64,000 nt of DNA, taken from contig CM052359.1 in NCBI GenBank assembly GCA_028551475.1, forward strand, positions 24,801,583-24,865,582, written 5' to 3'. This DNA is from Casuarina equisetifolia. Taxonomy: Eukaryota; Streptophyta; Magnoliopsida; Fagales; Casuarinaceae. A model generated the notes under the pieces. It ran no database searches. It was not told the DNA's origin and saw only the letters and a program-made list of their open reading frames with translations. Shown here in pieces: positions 49,736 to 62,756 of the stretch (the first letter of the stretch is position 1; every line of letters begins with the position of its first letter). Both the position numbers and the translations under genes were made by a program.

Positions 49736-51963
49736 TTGTCACATATTGTAAGAATTACTATGGAAATACGCATCGAATGGCAATACATCTATTTGTTCAA
49801 TTAATTAGGCAAATAAAAAGCAAGAAAAAATAAAGAAAATAAAGGTTTTGAAATCCATCAACAAGAAGTCATTTTAGCACATGTGTGTAATTAACTTGTC
49901 ATTTTAGTGGTATTGAACAACTTGTCTTTTTAACGAGACATAACATAAATTGTGTAATGTTCATAACAATATTGTGATTTTATAAGGATAAAGTAAACTG
50001 AAAAGGGTGAAAGAAGCATAGCTTCAAAATGATCTTACATGTCAAAATTACCAGAATTTCACATATTGTAAGAATTATTGTGGAAATATGCATTGAATGG
50101 CAATTTGTTTGCTTGTTGGATTGACAAGGTAAACAACATGCACTCATATTAGATCAAAAGCAAATATAAAACGTGAAGTAAACAAAGAAAACAAATAATT
50201 TTTGTAATCCATGAACAACATGTTTTAGCAAGTATATTAACCCACTTGTCATTTTAGGGCAAGTGAACATCTTACGTTTTTAATGATGCATAAGATGAAT
50301 TATATAATCTTTACAAAGAAAGTGTGATTTTAAAAGGATAAAGTAAATAGAAATGGGTGAAAGGAACATGGTTTTGAAAGTCATAAATATCACTTGGTTT
50401 TCAAAGAGCTTAAAAAAGAAACCCTTTAGAGACTTGGTGAAATGGGTTGTCTAGGTTGATGGGATTGAATGACATGTTCTTTCAAAGAGGATCCAAGGCA
50501 AGTCAATTTAGAGATAAGCTTGTAGCTTTGTGGTGTAGAATGACACAAATGATATTATGTGTCATAATTACCAAAGTTTCACATAATATAAGAATTATTG
50601 TTGAAATATGCATTGAATGGCAAGTTGTTCACTTGTTGCATTAACATGTCAAACAACATGAGTTCATATTAGATTCAAGGTAAATATAAAACATGAAAAT
50701 AATAAAGAAAACAAATGACTTTTAAAACGCTTGAATGACATGTTGTTTTGGGGGTTTACATAATTGACTTGTCATTTTATTATGAGTGGACATTTAATGC
50801 TTTTAGTGATGCATAAGATGAATTATGCAATGTCCTCTAAGAGAGTGCTTTTGGAAGGATAGGGTACGTAAAAATGGGTGAAAGGAGCATGGTTTTGAAA
50901 AGTCATGCATAACTCTTGGTTTTTAAAGAGCTCAAAGGGATACCTTTTTAGAGATAAGTAAAATGGGCTATGAGGTTGATGGGGTTGAATGACATAATTT
51001 TTCAAAAGGGATCCAAGTAAAATTGATTTAGAGATATGTTTGTAGCTTCTAGAGTAGAATGATGCAAATGATATTACGAGTCAAACTCACTAAACTTTCA
51101 CATATTGTAAAATTATTATGAACATATGCATTAAACAAGTCATTCACTTGTTGACTTGATAAGGCAAACAACATGAGCTCACATTAGATTCCAAGAAAAT
51201 ATAAAACATGAGAAAAACAAAGAAAGTAAGTTACTTTGAAATCCATTAACAACATGTTGTTTTAAATGTGTGCGTAACCCATTTGTCGTTTTAACATGAA
51301 TGAACCTATTGTTTTTCTAATGATGCATAAAATCAATTATGCACTCTTTTCTAAGAAAGTGTGGTTTGAAAGGTTGAAGTATGTGAAAATGGCTACATGA
51401 ATACAATTTTTAAAAACCCTATACAGTAATTGGTTTCCAAAAAGCTCAAAAGGGTACTCCTTTGGAGACTAGTGACTTAGGTTGTCTTGGTTGATGATAT
51501 TGAATGTCATCTTTCTCTAGAGGGGATCCAAGTCAAATCAATTTAGAGATAAGTTTGTTTCCTTTTGGCATAGAATGACATAAATGACATTACATGTGAA
51601 AGTCACTAAACTTTCACATATTGTAAAAATAATTGTGGAAATATGCATTGACATGAGTTAATTTTAGATCCAAAGAAAATCTAAAACATGAAAGAAAAAA
51701 AAAAAAAGAAAACAAGTGACTTTTGAAATCCTTGAACGATATGGTTTTTTTAGCAAATGTTTGTAACCCACTTGTCGTTTTGGTGTAAGAAAGCATCTTG
51801 TGTTTTTAGAGATGCATAAGATGAGTTATGCACTCTCCTTTAAAAGAGTGTGATTTTGGAAGGTTAGAGTATGTGAAAATGGGTAAAAGAAATATGGTTT
51901 GAAAAGTCATATACAACACTTGGTTTTTAAGGGGCTTAAAAAGGTACCCCTTCGGAAATCAAC

Positions 51964-52281
51964 AAAATTAGTTGTAATAGTTCATAAGACTAAATGACAT
52001 GATTTTCTAAAGAGGATCTAAGACAAATTGATTTAGATATAAGTTTGTAGACTTTTGGTGTAGAATGATGCAAATGATGTTACTAGTCAAAATCATCAAA
52101 CTTTCACATAGTCAAAATCATCAAAATTGGTTGTAATAGTTCATAGGACTAAATGACATGATTTTCAAAAGAGGATCCAAGACAAATTGATTTAGACATA
52201 AGTTTGCAGACTTTTGGTGTAGAATGATAAAAATGAAGTTACTAGTCAAAATCATCGAACTTTCACATATTATGAGAATTA
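51964..52281 (+). repeat. 159-bp tandem duplication within one monomer
   Basis: Two copies offset by 159 bp share GTTGTAATAGTTCATARGAC, GACTTTTGGTGTAGAATGAT and ACTAGTCAAAATCATC. Removing one copy restores the usual monomer spacing (677 to about 518 bp). Confidence 0.85.
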
Positions 52282-53177
52282 TTGTAAACATATGTATTGA
52301 CTGAATTGTTCACTTGTTGATTGATAGGGCAGACAACATGAGCTGATTTGAGATCTAAAGTAAATTTTAAATTTTATAAAACAAATAAAACAAGTGACTT
52401 TTGAAATTCTTAAATAACATGTTGTTTTAACAGGTGTACGTAACCTTCTTGTCATTTTGACACAAAAGAACATCATGTGTTGTTAGTGACATAGAATGAA
52501 TTATATAATGTCTATAAAGATAATGTGACTTTGGAATGATAGAGTAAGCTAAAATGGGCAGAAGGAGTATAGTTCTAGAAGGTTATATACAAAAACTTGA
52601 TGTTCTAGGAGCTCAAAAGAGTACCCCTTTGGAGACTAATGACCTAGGTTATCTTGGTTAATGGGATTGAATACATTTCCTTCCAAAGGAATCCAAGGAA
52701 AATTAATTTAGATATAACAAATTAGATGCAAGGCAAATGGATTTTGAGATAAGTTTGTTGCTTTTTGGTGTAGAATGATGCAAATGACATTAAATGTCAA
52801 AATCACTAAATTTTTACATATTATAATTAATATTGTATAAATATGATCAAATGTAGGTCATAAGCTTGTTGGATTGATAGGGTAAATAACATGAACTCAT
52901 ATTAGATCCATAGCAAATATAACACATGAAAAGAAAAAAAAAACCAAGCGACTTGTGTAATTACTAAACATCTTGTGTTTTTAGTAAGGCATAAGATGAA
53001 TTATGTAATCTCCTTAAAGAGAGTATGAGTTTGGAGGGCTAAAATAAGTTAAAATGGTTAAAAGGAGCATAATTTCATGAAGTCATATACAACACTTGGT
53101 TTTCAATAAGCTCAAAGGAGTAACCCTTTAAAGGTTAGTGAAATGGATTGTTATGATTCATGTGATTGAATGACATG

Positions 53178-54900
53178 TGTTCGGTAAAATTCTACATGCA
53201 AGTGTACATGTCGAACAAGTAATATAATAATAAGTATGAGTATCGTCCTACAGGGATTAATGTTATCAACTTGACTAATTACTAGTGATGAATTGATCCT
53301 ACAATTTATCTAGCAAGATATCATGAAAAGATGTTCTAAATTGAAAGATCACTAAAGCAATTGACTTCCAAAGAGTTAATAAAATACGCTAAGTATGCTA
53401 TCAATTCATTACGCTAGAGCCTCTGATTTCACCATAGTTAGTAGATATGAATTCTAATAATTTAATACTTGCAAGAACAATGATATTTATGAGATGACGA
53501 AATTTCCTAATTTATTCACTATCCTATGTCTAGGTATAGTGAACCTACTTATCTTATTAATTCACAGTGAGTCTGCATATGAATTAAATAAGCTAAGAGC
53601 ATTAAAGTCAATGAATATTCCAATTAAAGTCATACAATCAACATGACATATCTCTACCCACATTTGATTTATGGTTGTGTATTATAAGATGCATTTGCAT
53701 ATTCTCTCCTGTTGGTCTCAAATATGCACATCAAATTGATCAATTGATGATTAACCACTCAATCACATTAAAAATAATAACATACAACTCACATAAATAT
53801 ATTATCTTGCATAATATGTTAAATAAGGAACTCATAACATGCTAACTAGGCTACATCTTAGCTCTAGCAAAAGTACTTTAGTTCATAATATAAGAATAAA
53901 TAGAAATAATACAACAAATTACACAAAACATCTAGATTAGAACAAACTAAAAAACTGTCACCAATTGTTGTCCCTTTCAAGAAATTTCTGTGCAACTCTA
54001 CACATGGGGAGAAAAGAAGCCGTCTGAAAAGAGTGGCGAAATTCCTGCTCACGCGCCGCCACACGCGCCGCCGTACGACGTCACGCGCCGCCGTCGGTCT
54101 TCATGAAAACCTCCAGAAATTGCCGCTTATGACGCCTGGAGAGCCGATCTGCCAAAATCTTGAGCTGATTCGCCGCCAAACGGCGTAGATCTGACTAAAT
54201 CTTCACTCGGCCCTCACCGCGTCTCACAGGAAACCGCCGCACGAATCGCCTCAAATCAGCTGCAGAATGACTGGAACTCTCTGTTAATGGCTGGATATGG
54301 TCCTTCCTTGCTGATCTGGTCTCAGATTTGGCCGGAAAATGTGCTTCTTCGTCGGAAATAACGCCGAATGGTGATTTTGCTCAAAACTTGATCGGAGAAC
54401 GGAAGCTGGACGGCGTTCGCACGTTCCAAACACCCGGATTCTTGGATAACGTTCTGGGTTCCACCACCAGGGAGAATCGGTCGGCTGTCGCACGACCGGT
54501 TTCCTTTTTTCTTTGTTTTTCTTCGACTTTTCTCTCACGTCCTCGGTCCCGCACACTACTCACTTCCTCGCTCGATGATGCCCCCGACAATTCACGACCA
54601 GCTCCCCCTAATAGCCTCCGGGTCCCACGTTTTTTCTTCTGTTTCGGTCACATGCTTTCCTATGCTTTCCCTTGTTAGCTCTTCCATGTGTTTGATTAAT
54701 TGCTTCTTTCACGTGAGTTCTTTTCTCTTCTCTTTTCCTTCCAATTTTGCTTCATTTCCTTCATTTTCTTTCATTTTGGGTTTGCTACATAAAATAACAA
54801 AATATGCATAAATATAATAAAATACAAATATAATCTATTAAAATAATATTAAATATTATCTAAAATAATCAAAATAACTCTATATAAAATAGAGTTATCA
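53178..54900 (-). mobile_element. Solo LTR (Ty3/gypsy-like) inserted in the array
   Basis: A 1723-bp segment beginning TGTTCGG and ending GTTATCA on the plus strand (TGATAAC...CGAACA on the minus strand) interrupts a monomer. Flanks ACATG (53173-53177) and GCATG (54901-54905) form a 5-bp target duplication with one mismatch, and joining the flanks restores a normal monomer of about 525 bp. The minus-strand end carries AATCCCTGTAGGACGATACT and TACTTGTTCGACATGTACAC, resembling the ends of LTRs from the gypsy Tat/Athila group. There is no primer-binding site, internal region or second LTR, so it is a solo LTR produced by recombination. A CpG-rich island at 54040-54260 stands out from the AT-rich surroundings. 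Confidence 0.85.
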
Positions 54901-57310
54901 GCATGTTTCTCCAAAATGGATCCAAGGCAAATAAATTTTGAGATAAGTTTGTGTATTTTTGGTATAGAATAATGCAAATGACATTATGTGTCAAAGTCAC
55001 CAAATTTTCATATATTGTAATCAATATTGTGGAAATATGCATTGAATGGCAAGTTGTTAACCTGTTGGACTGATAGTTCCAAAAAAAAAAATAAAATTTA
55101 CTCATATTAGATCTAAAGCAAATTTAATACATGAAAAGAACCAAAAAAAAAAAAAGTGACTTTTGAAATCCATAAACAACATGCAGTTTTAATGGGTGTA
55201 TATAACCCATTTGTCATTTTACATGTTGTGTTTTTAGTAAGGCATAAGATGAATTATGTAATATCCTCAAAGTGAGTGTAATTATGGTATGATACAACAA
55301 GTTGAAATGGATGAAAGGGGCATAGTTTTGAAAAGTCATATGAAACATTTAACTTTCAAGGACCTTAAGGGGCTACCTTTTGGGAGATTGATGAAATAAG
55401 CTGTTGAGGTTTATGAGACTAAATGACTTGATTTTTTGGAGAGGATCCAAGGCAAATCCATTTAGAGATAAGTTTGTGCCTTTTTGGTGTAAAATAATAA
55501 AAATGATACAAATGATAGTAGGTGTCAAAATCACTGAAGTTTTATATGTTGTAAGAATTATTTTAGAAATACGTATCAAATGACAATTCATTCACTTGTT
55601 GGAATGACAAGGCAAACACATGAACTTATATTAAATCCAAAGCAAATATAAACATCAAAAGAACAAAGAAAGTAAGTGACTTTTGAAATGTACGAATGAC
55701 TTGTCATTTTAATGGGTGTACATTATCCATTTGTTGTTTAAGCATGAGTGAACATCTTGTGGTTTTAATGATGCATAAAATAGATTATGTAATCTTTTCA
55801 AAAAGAGTATGATTTTGGAGGGATAAAGTAAGTTGAAATAGGTAAAAGGAGCATGGCTTCAGAAACTCATATACAACACTTGGTTTGTGTAGAGCTTAAA
55901 GGAGTATCCTATTGGAGATTGGTGAAATAGGCTATTGTGATTCATGTGACTAAATGACATGTTTTTCCAAAGTGAATCCAAGGAAAACGGATTTTGAGAT
56001 AAGTTTGTGGGTTTTTAGTATATAATGACAGGAATAACATTGCAATCCAAAATTACCAAATTTTCATATATTGTAATCAATATTGTGGAAATATGTGTTG
56101 AATAACAAGTCTTTGGCTTGTCGGATTGACATGACAAACAACATGAACTCATATTAAATCCAAGACAAATATAATACATGAAAAGAACAAGGTTAAAAAA
56201 AAAACAATTTACTTGTGAAATCTGTGAATAACATGTCATTTTTAATTAGTGTACATGACCAATTTGTCATGTTAGCATGAGTAAACATCTTGTGTTTTTA
56301 GTATAAACATAAGATGAATTATGTAATCTCCTCAAAGAGTGTGATTTTGGTAGGATGAAGTAAGTTGAAATGGGTGAAAGGAGCATGATTTTAGAAAGTT
56401 GTATACAATACTTGGCTTTCAAGAAGCATGAAGAAGCATTGCTTTAGATCGGTGAGATGAGTTGTTGTGATTCATGTGATTAAATGAATTATTTTCTAAA
56501 GAGGATCCAAGGCAAATAGATTTTAAGATAAGTTTGAGGCTTTTTGGTGTAGAATGACATAAATGACATTACGTGTTAGAATCACCAAATTTTCATATAT
56601 TGTAATCAATATTGTGGAAATATGCATCAAATAAAAAGTCATTGGCTTGTTGGATTGGAAGGGCAAACAACATGAGCTCATATTCGATTCGAAGAAAATG
56701 TAATACATGAAAAAAAAAGTAACTTGTGAAACCCGTGAATAACTTGTTGTTTTAGCAGCTCTACATAACCCATTTGTCATTTTAATGTGAGTAAACATAT
56801 TGTGTTTTTAGTAAGGCATAAGATCAATTATGTAATTTCTTTAAAGAGAGTGTGATTATGGTAGGATAAAGTAAGTTGAAATGAGTAAAAGAGGCATAAT
56901 TTCAGAAAGTCACATAAAACACTTGGCTTTTAAGGACCTAAAAAAGGCACCCTTTTAGAGATTAATGAAACAAGTTGTTGTGGTTTATGAGATTGAATGG
57001 CATAATTTTTAGAAATGATCTAAGGGAAATCCATTTAGAGATAAGTTTGTGAACTTTTGGTGTAGAATGACACAAATGACAGAACATGTCTAAATCACCA
57101 AATTTTCACATGTTATAAGAATTATTGTGGAAATATAAATCAAATGACAATTTTTTTGTTTGTTAGATTGACATGGCAAACAACGTGAGCTCAAATTAGA
57201 TCCAAAAGTAAATATAAAACATGTAAAAAACAAAGAAAAGAAATGGTTTTTGACTTCTGTAAATGACATGTTGTTTTAGTGAGTATATGTAACCCACTTA
57301 TTATTTTGGC

Positions 57311-57640
57311 ATTATTGAACATTCCCTCATCAATTTTCTCTCAAGATATGTCAATCACACTTTATTAATTTGGTCTTGATGTCTTAGATTTGCATCTATG
57401 TTAAGTGTGTTCTCATTGTCACTAAGAAATGTATTGTCACATAAAAGCGACATGGCTTTAAGAAAGGATACTTGTAGATTGTGCATGAGACATAAGAGCC
57501 TTGACATGTTACATGTGATCAATGTTAAACTATGATATTTTGCTATTAGAAGATAAAAACTGTTAATTATTTTTTTACATTTCCAAGAGACCAATAAGTC
57601 CTTTGGTTCACATAAACTAGTAAGGCACATCCATATAATA
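57311..57640 (-). mobile_element. Copia RNase H fragment at the right edge of the array
   Basis: The minus strand reads AKYHSLTLITCNMSRLLCLM, HNLQVSFLKAMSLLCDN and NTLNIDANLRHQDQINKV, matching the copia RNase H order AEY--L---TCEM-WL--LL--L and L-CDN-AA--I--NPV-H-RTKH. Stops follow. It abuts the last monomer and is oriented like the left-edge fragment. Confidence 0.8.
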
Positions 57641-57916
57641 GGGATGTGTTATACTTAAAGTTACAATAAGCCAATAGCTCTGGCATACTATTTAACTTTT
57701 ATCTATAAATCTAGGCCTTCGGGCACTTAACATGCCTAACTGTGTGAATGGTGGCTTCTTTGTGAGACTCTTTAGGGGAATACATAAACTACTTAATACT
57801 TTCATAGAAAAATCGATGTTAGGTTATGCCATTACGAGATAAATCAATTACCTCATCAATCATTGTTAGCATGCCACACTTGCTAATAATGAGTCTTCAT
57901 TCTATTGGAGAGTGAC

Positions 57917-58080
57917 TATTATGGTCCAAAGGTAATTGAACCCACCATGCTAATAAGCTTAGGCCTTTCGGTTTAATGATTGGATTTGTTACAATTGGTC
58001 TCAGAGACAAACCCCATGTCTTAGGTTTGAATCGTGGAAGGGTGACTAAATGCCAAAAGCCAAAGAGGTGTCTAAACAAT
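57917..58080 (+). mobile_element. TRIM-type element, copy 2 (single LTR plus internal part)
   Basis: 57917-57993 (77 bp) matches both LTRs of the element at 48937: TATTATGGTCC, GGTAATTGAA, CCATGCTAATAAG, ending TTTGTTACA. It is followed by ATTGGTCTCAGAG, close to the initiator Met tRNA primer-binding site, then an internal part with AGACAAACCCCATGTYTTAGG shared with copy 1. The right LTR is missing. It lies between copia RT and RNase H fragments. Confidence 0.78.
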
Positions 58081-58400
58081 CTTTTTCAATTTTTGTGTCA
58101 CTATTAAGATGCATTTTAAAGGCCATAGAGTGATTTTCATAGATGAAATATTGTATTCCTAGGTAGTCACTGAACCTTAGGATGAATCACTATAAACACC
58201 TTATTGAGATTGCTTTGTAAATATGCATTATACACATCCATCTAAATCAACTTCTAATGGTGAACAATAGCATGGACTAAAATTCAATTGAGACAATTTT
58301 TTTCATGGGATAAAAAGTTTCCTAATAACCAATACTTTTGTGACTATACCTTTTGCATGGAGGGACGTATCATGAAAATGCTAGGAAAGCTTCTATGTTT
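58081..58400 (-). mobile_element. Copia reverse-transcriptase fragment
   Basis: The minus strand, with frameshifts, reads HAIVHH*KLI*MDVYNAYLQ and then SNLNKVFIVIHPKVQ, LPRNTIFHL and KSLYGL, matching the copia RT blocks for QMDV-NAFL-G-L-E-VYM--P-GF and V--L-KSLYGLKQA. Stops throughout show decay. Together with the RNase H fragment at 57311-57640 it forms one minus-strand element split by the TRIM copy. Confidence 0.75.
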
Positions 58401-61400
58401 AGACTTATCTTATTAGGTAAAATTAGCGAGATAACATAGGTAACTAGAAAATCTAAGATGATCAAGAGCATGTGGCTTCTTAAACAATCTTGTTGGTACT
58501 AAAGAACTATCTTCATGTTGACAAAAGGGGCTAAACATTGGATTTGAAAAATGCTAAAGCGCCATAAAGAAATATGTGAATAGCATAGTTATAAACTACT
58601 ATATGAGTATCTTGGAAAACATTTGTTTTCATGTATTCCCATTATATGTTTTTCACAATATGCATATCTTGTCATTAACAACCAAATGGATTGAACATAT
58701 GGTGGGATCAGCGGCCAAGCAAAACCCTCAAGGAATGAGACAAAAAGTAACTTGATGGTGGCCGACTGGGTTAAGTTAAGGTTGACCCAAATTAGATTTG
58801 GCTTTTGACTAACATGATTTGGTCATATATAAATTGCATTTGGTGGGTCCAAGTTAGTCCAAATCCAAGAAAATCAAAATCCAACAGTGGGCAATTGGTA
58901 ACCTAAATATGAGACCAATGTGGACTTCAATATGAGGAAGCATAGATAAGTGCGGACCTAAACAACCACTGTCCCTCGACATAGAATCGCCCCCTCATAC
59001 CATCCAGTTGTTAGTTGCTTTGATGATTGAATTGCGGCCTCTAATCCTAAACCCTAAAACCTTAAAAACCATTATACTACCAAATATGAAGTCAATGTTG
59101 AGCCATTAAGTTCCTTTAAGCCACAAGTACCGGTTGATGGGTGCTTTCACGTTTCTTGAAGCAAAGACATTATTTCTGTGAGCTATTGTAGGTTCCATTC
59201 CCATAATTGACAATGACAACTAGGAACTTGGGTTAGAAGGAATACGAACAAATATTGGGTTTCGCTATGTCTATATTTGATTCGCAACCATTTGTTTTGC
59301 AGTATGGAATAACGGGCAAGTAGGTTATAGATGATAAGATAAGAGCAACTTGCTCTGGATAAAAGCCAAACCACAAAAGCTGTCGTCGGCTTTGTTTCCA
59401 GATTCTGATACTAATATGTAGCAACTTGTGCTTACTATACTCTTATTTGTGCAACTCATACTCCTCTTCTAGAGTCGTGCAAATTCTAAACTAGAAATTA
59501 CATTGTGTCACAAGCCCACGTGGACAAGGGCTGAGTCAGCCTTGTCATAGCCAGAAGCAGTTGACTCAATATTAAAAAGAAAATAAGCTTGTTAATATGA
59601 TATCACGGCCAATGATTTAGACTAACAAGATTATATTATAATTCATGGTTTAGGTATATTGCCCTCTTAGTGGTAATACTTACAAAGCCGCAACTTTACT
59701 TTATGGTAGTTCCAAGGAGAATGTTAGAATGTATCCGATTACTTATAAACTATTGTGAAATCTTGATATATGAAGACATTGTTACCTTCTTGCCAAACTG
59801 GTTTAATGAGAACTGACCTAATACAGTTTTGTTTTGACTACAATTGAGATGGTTAAGATGTATAGGTGGTTAGCATCATTCTAAATGGCTTCTCAGTTAC
59901 GGAACGGATCTGTGTGAGTGGAATTGACGTGAGGTGGGGGAGTTGGCTTGTCATAGATTGCATTTGTTCCACCTGCTACAACTCTCTCTCTTAAAGTTAC
60001 TCTAGAACTAGCACTCGCACTCGTCTTGTGGGTGAAGAAGATGACAGTATTAATGGTGGCATAAAGATAAATTTGGTACGTAATAAGATAGCGGGCTGAC
60101 GCAGTGCCATGAGTACTTTTTGTCTGCTCATAACGGCGTGTCTAATGTTTCATTTCATTCCAATCCCAGGCAGAATGAGTGATACAAATCAAGTTTGGTC
60201 AATATTAGGTGTCAAAGTAAAACACCTGGGCGGTTTTATTTCATTCAATTTTGGGTGACTGGAGATGGGCTTACCTGGGTCCGAGGCTTTAAATTCCATC
60301 AAGGGGCAGTGAGAGTCTTGGGATTTTAAAACAGAAACAAGATTTGTTCCTGAGATTTGACTACGGCTAACATTGGTTACACCACGATGCTAATTTATTG
60401 ATTTCATGCGGTGTAGATTCCCTCAAGAACTGGTGCATCGTTTATGACACAATCAAAGATGTACTCTGTAATATATTTATGGCCATCACATCACTCTTTT
60501 GTTTTTTGGTTTTTTGTTTCTCTCTCTTAAGATGATCACTCTTGCAATGACATAAAATTTCTTTTTCTCCCTAGTCGAAGGCATGTAGCAGTGACTGTTG
60601 AACTAGATTCTTCTTAGTTAGCGTACTCCCAATTTTTAATGTTATTTAGGTGAGATCACGCAATACAAAGCTGTGATATTCATGTGCCAGATCTGGTCTT
60701 CATACTGAATATGCAGAATCAGGACTCTTGAAGTTTCGGAAAGGCCAAGTTTGATAATTAATAGTAGTGTTACAATCTGATGATGTATGAACTTGTAACT
60801 AAGACAAAGGATTTTGATTTAATAAGCCAAGGTTAGGCTTGGCATCTTCCTGTGATGAATATACTAATAATGTTGAAGAAATCATCCTGCCGCTACTCGT
60901 CAAGACGTGGAGTTTGAAGGTCATATGCATTCAGTTCTGACCTAGAATGCTGCCACAATATGATGTGGCGAAAGCTTTTTTTTTTTCATCGTTAATATTT
61001 CTTGTTTATTAGTTGTCATTTTTCAAGCTGACATTAGCTACTTTAAAAACAAAGTCAATCGTTGAATTTAGTGGTATGGAAATTGCAGCTGCGGCGTAGT
61101 TCTCAGTTTTTTTGTGATACCATTAAGTGATCATCAGGCTTAGCCTTCTATACTTAGTATTTGTCATATAATACATAAGCTTTCATTTGGATGACAAGAT
61201 ACTTTTTCTTTTTGTTTTAGTTCTTAAGTTGGTAATCCAGGAAGGAAGATTCTTGGTCAAGCCTCCATTCTTTGATTTTTTTTTCTATGCTTTATTATTA
61301 TTATTTTTTGATCCTCTTGGTTTTGTTGCAATAGATAAAATGAAGCGGCTAGAATCAATTTCCTGGACCACATTTACACCAAATGCCGGGAACAACAATT

Positions 61401-62756
61401 TTCTCTATATTTAATTCCATAAAACTCTTCACGTCGAAATGTGTAACTTTATAAGGAGGAAAGTGAGATGCCTATGTGAATAAACATACAGTATAAAGAG
61501 AGTGTTTCGTATACAAACACATAAGTTAGTCATATCCATTAATATATAAGCAGAAAAATTAGGAGGATGAGGTCAGCAATGTGGCAAGATATTCAATTCC
61601 AAAAACTTCCAATAATAAATAAGAAAAGAAAGAGAACAAAAACCGGCTCCCCCAAAAAACAAAAGGACCTAAAGGTTCATGTCATTGTCAATGGGTCTCC
61701 GCTCAGCTCCCTGGCCTGCGACCAAAGAGATTTCAAGATACCAAAACCTCTCATCCCCTTTCCTATAAAATTAAAGAAAAAAATGGGGCTATGGAAGAGA
61801 AACTTGCTCTCATTAATCCGTGCCCCTTGAACTTCTGATCGCCATGCATTTAGTAGTGCTGACAGATATCTCCACTGGTGAAAGGAGTTTTCTACTTAGG
61901 TTATTGAAAGTAAAGCCCTTGGTTATGCTTTTAAGATTCTAAAAAAATATAACTGGAGTCTTATAATCAACGTATATGATGCTATAATCACATTATTATC
62001 ATCACAAAGTTCCCATCAACATATAGAAAAACGCAGTTTTCTTTTAAGATTTGGAGTGTTTGGCCTAATTTTACTTGGCCTTTGATATTTATTAACTTTA
62101 TAAACGTCCAATTGATAAGTCTAAGTTCCCCAAATGTTGGCAGGGAACCCCAAAGCTGTCAATCAGTCAACTCGAAGGGACATGACCATATAGAAGATGA
62201 TGTGTATTTAGGTGAAAAAAAATATCACCAATTTGGCATAGGGCTAAGGCCAACAAGAAGGGTTGGTGATATTTATCCTCACATTGGGTACAAGGGAGAC
62301 AATCTTAGTGTTTAAAAAAGAGTTTGGATACTCTTTTCAATAAAGTTGATCTTTTAAGGTTGAAACTCAAATCCGTGACATTAAGATCGAGTTATCAGTT
62401 AAAGACTTAGTTTGCTCTTATTTTGTTTCAAAAAAAGAAAAAATCTTGTGCATGATATTTTGCAATTAGATTTTATAGTTTTTGTTCTTTCAGATTTTCT
62501 ATAGCAAGTCCTTTCAAATCAAAAACTCTATATAAAGTAATATTATTAAAATTTAGTATAACAATTATCAAGTGTTTTACTTCTAATATGTGAAAATTTC
62601 CTTTTTAAATAATAATTCTGCAAAGAAAGAAAATTGGGAAAGGATATGGCAAATTGTTCAACAAATAAATAATTTAGTCGTTAACAGATATTTTCTTAGA
62701 TCTTTTAATCCGAAGTTTATCATCTCAAAAGTCCATGAGTGGATGTGTGATTTAAA

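Larger units (their letters stand above)
49735..57310 (+). repeat. Right tandem-repeat array, monomers of about 0.52 kb
   Basis: About ten monomers recur with landmarks in the order GATGCATAAGATGAATTATG, GTGATTTTGGAAGGAT, AARTGGGTGAAAGGAGCAT, AACACTTGGTTTT, AGCTCAAAGGGGTACCC (palindrome box), GACATGTTTTTCCAAAG, AATTTAGAGATAAGTTTGT, TGTAGAATGATGCAAATGA, TCACATATTGTAAGAATTAT, CATGAGCTCATATTAGATC and AACCCACTTGTCATTTTA. Palindrome-box equivalents lie near 50407, 50928, 51443, 51931, 52608, 53108, 55361, 55892, 56422 and 56932. The spacing is 488-531 bp except where a 159-bp duplication or the inserted LTR adds length. Many landmarks also occur in order in the left-arm array. No coding potential is apparent. 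Confidence 0.9.

Noticed and set aside
49735..57310. Coding function for the minus-strand frames in the array
   Set aside because: Frames are not conserved between monomers and differ in length through indels.
57917..58080. tRNA-derived SINE (a GGTTTGAATC box resembles a B box)
   Set aside because: The second copy shows terminal direct repeats and a primer-binding site at the right position, which fit a TRIM better.
61567..61830. Lys-rich 87-residue protein
   Set aside because: No homology recognised, and the basic composition follows from an A-rich stretch.
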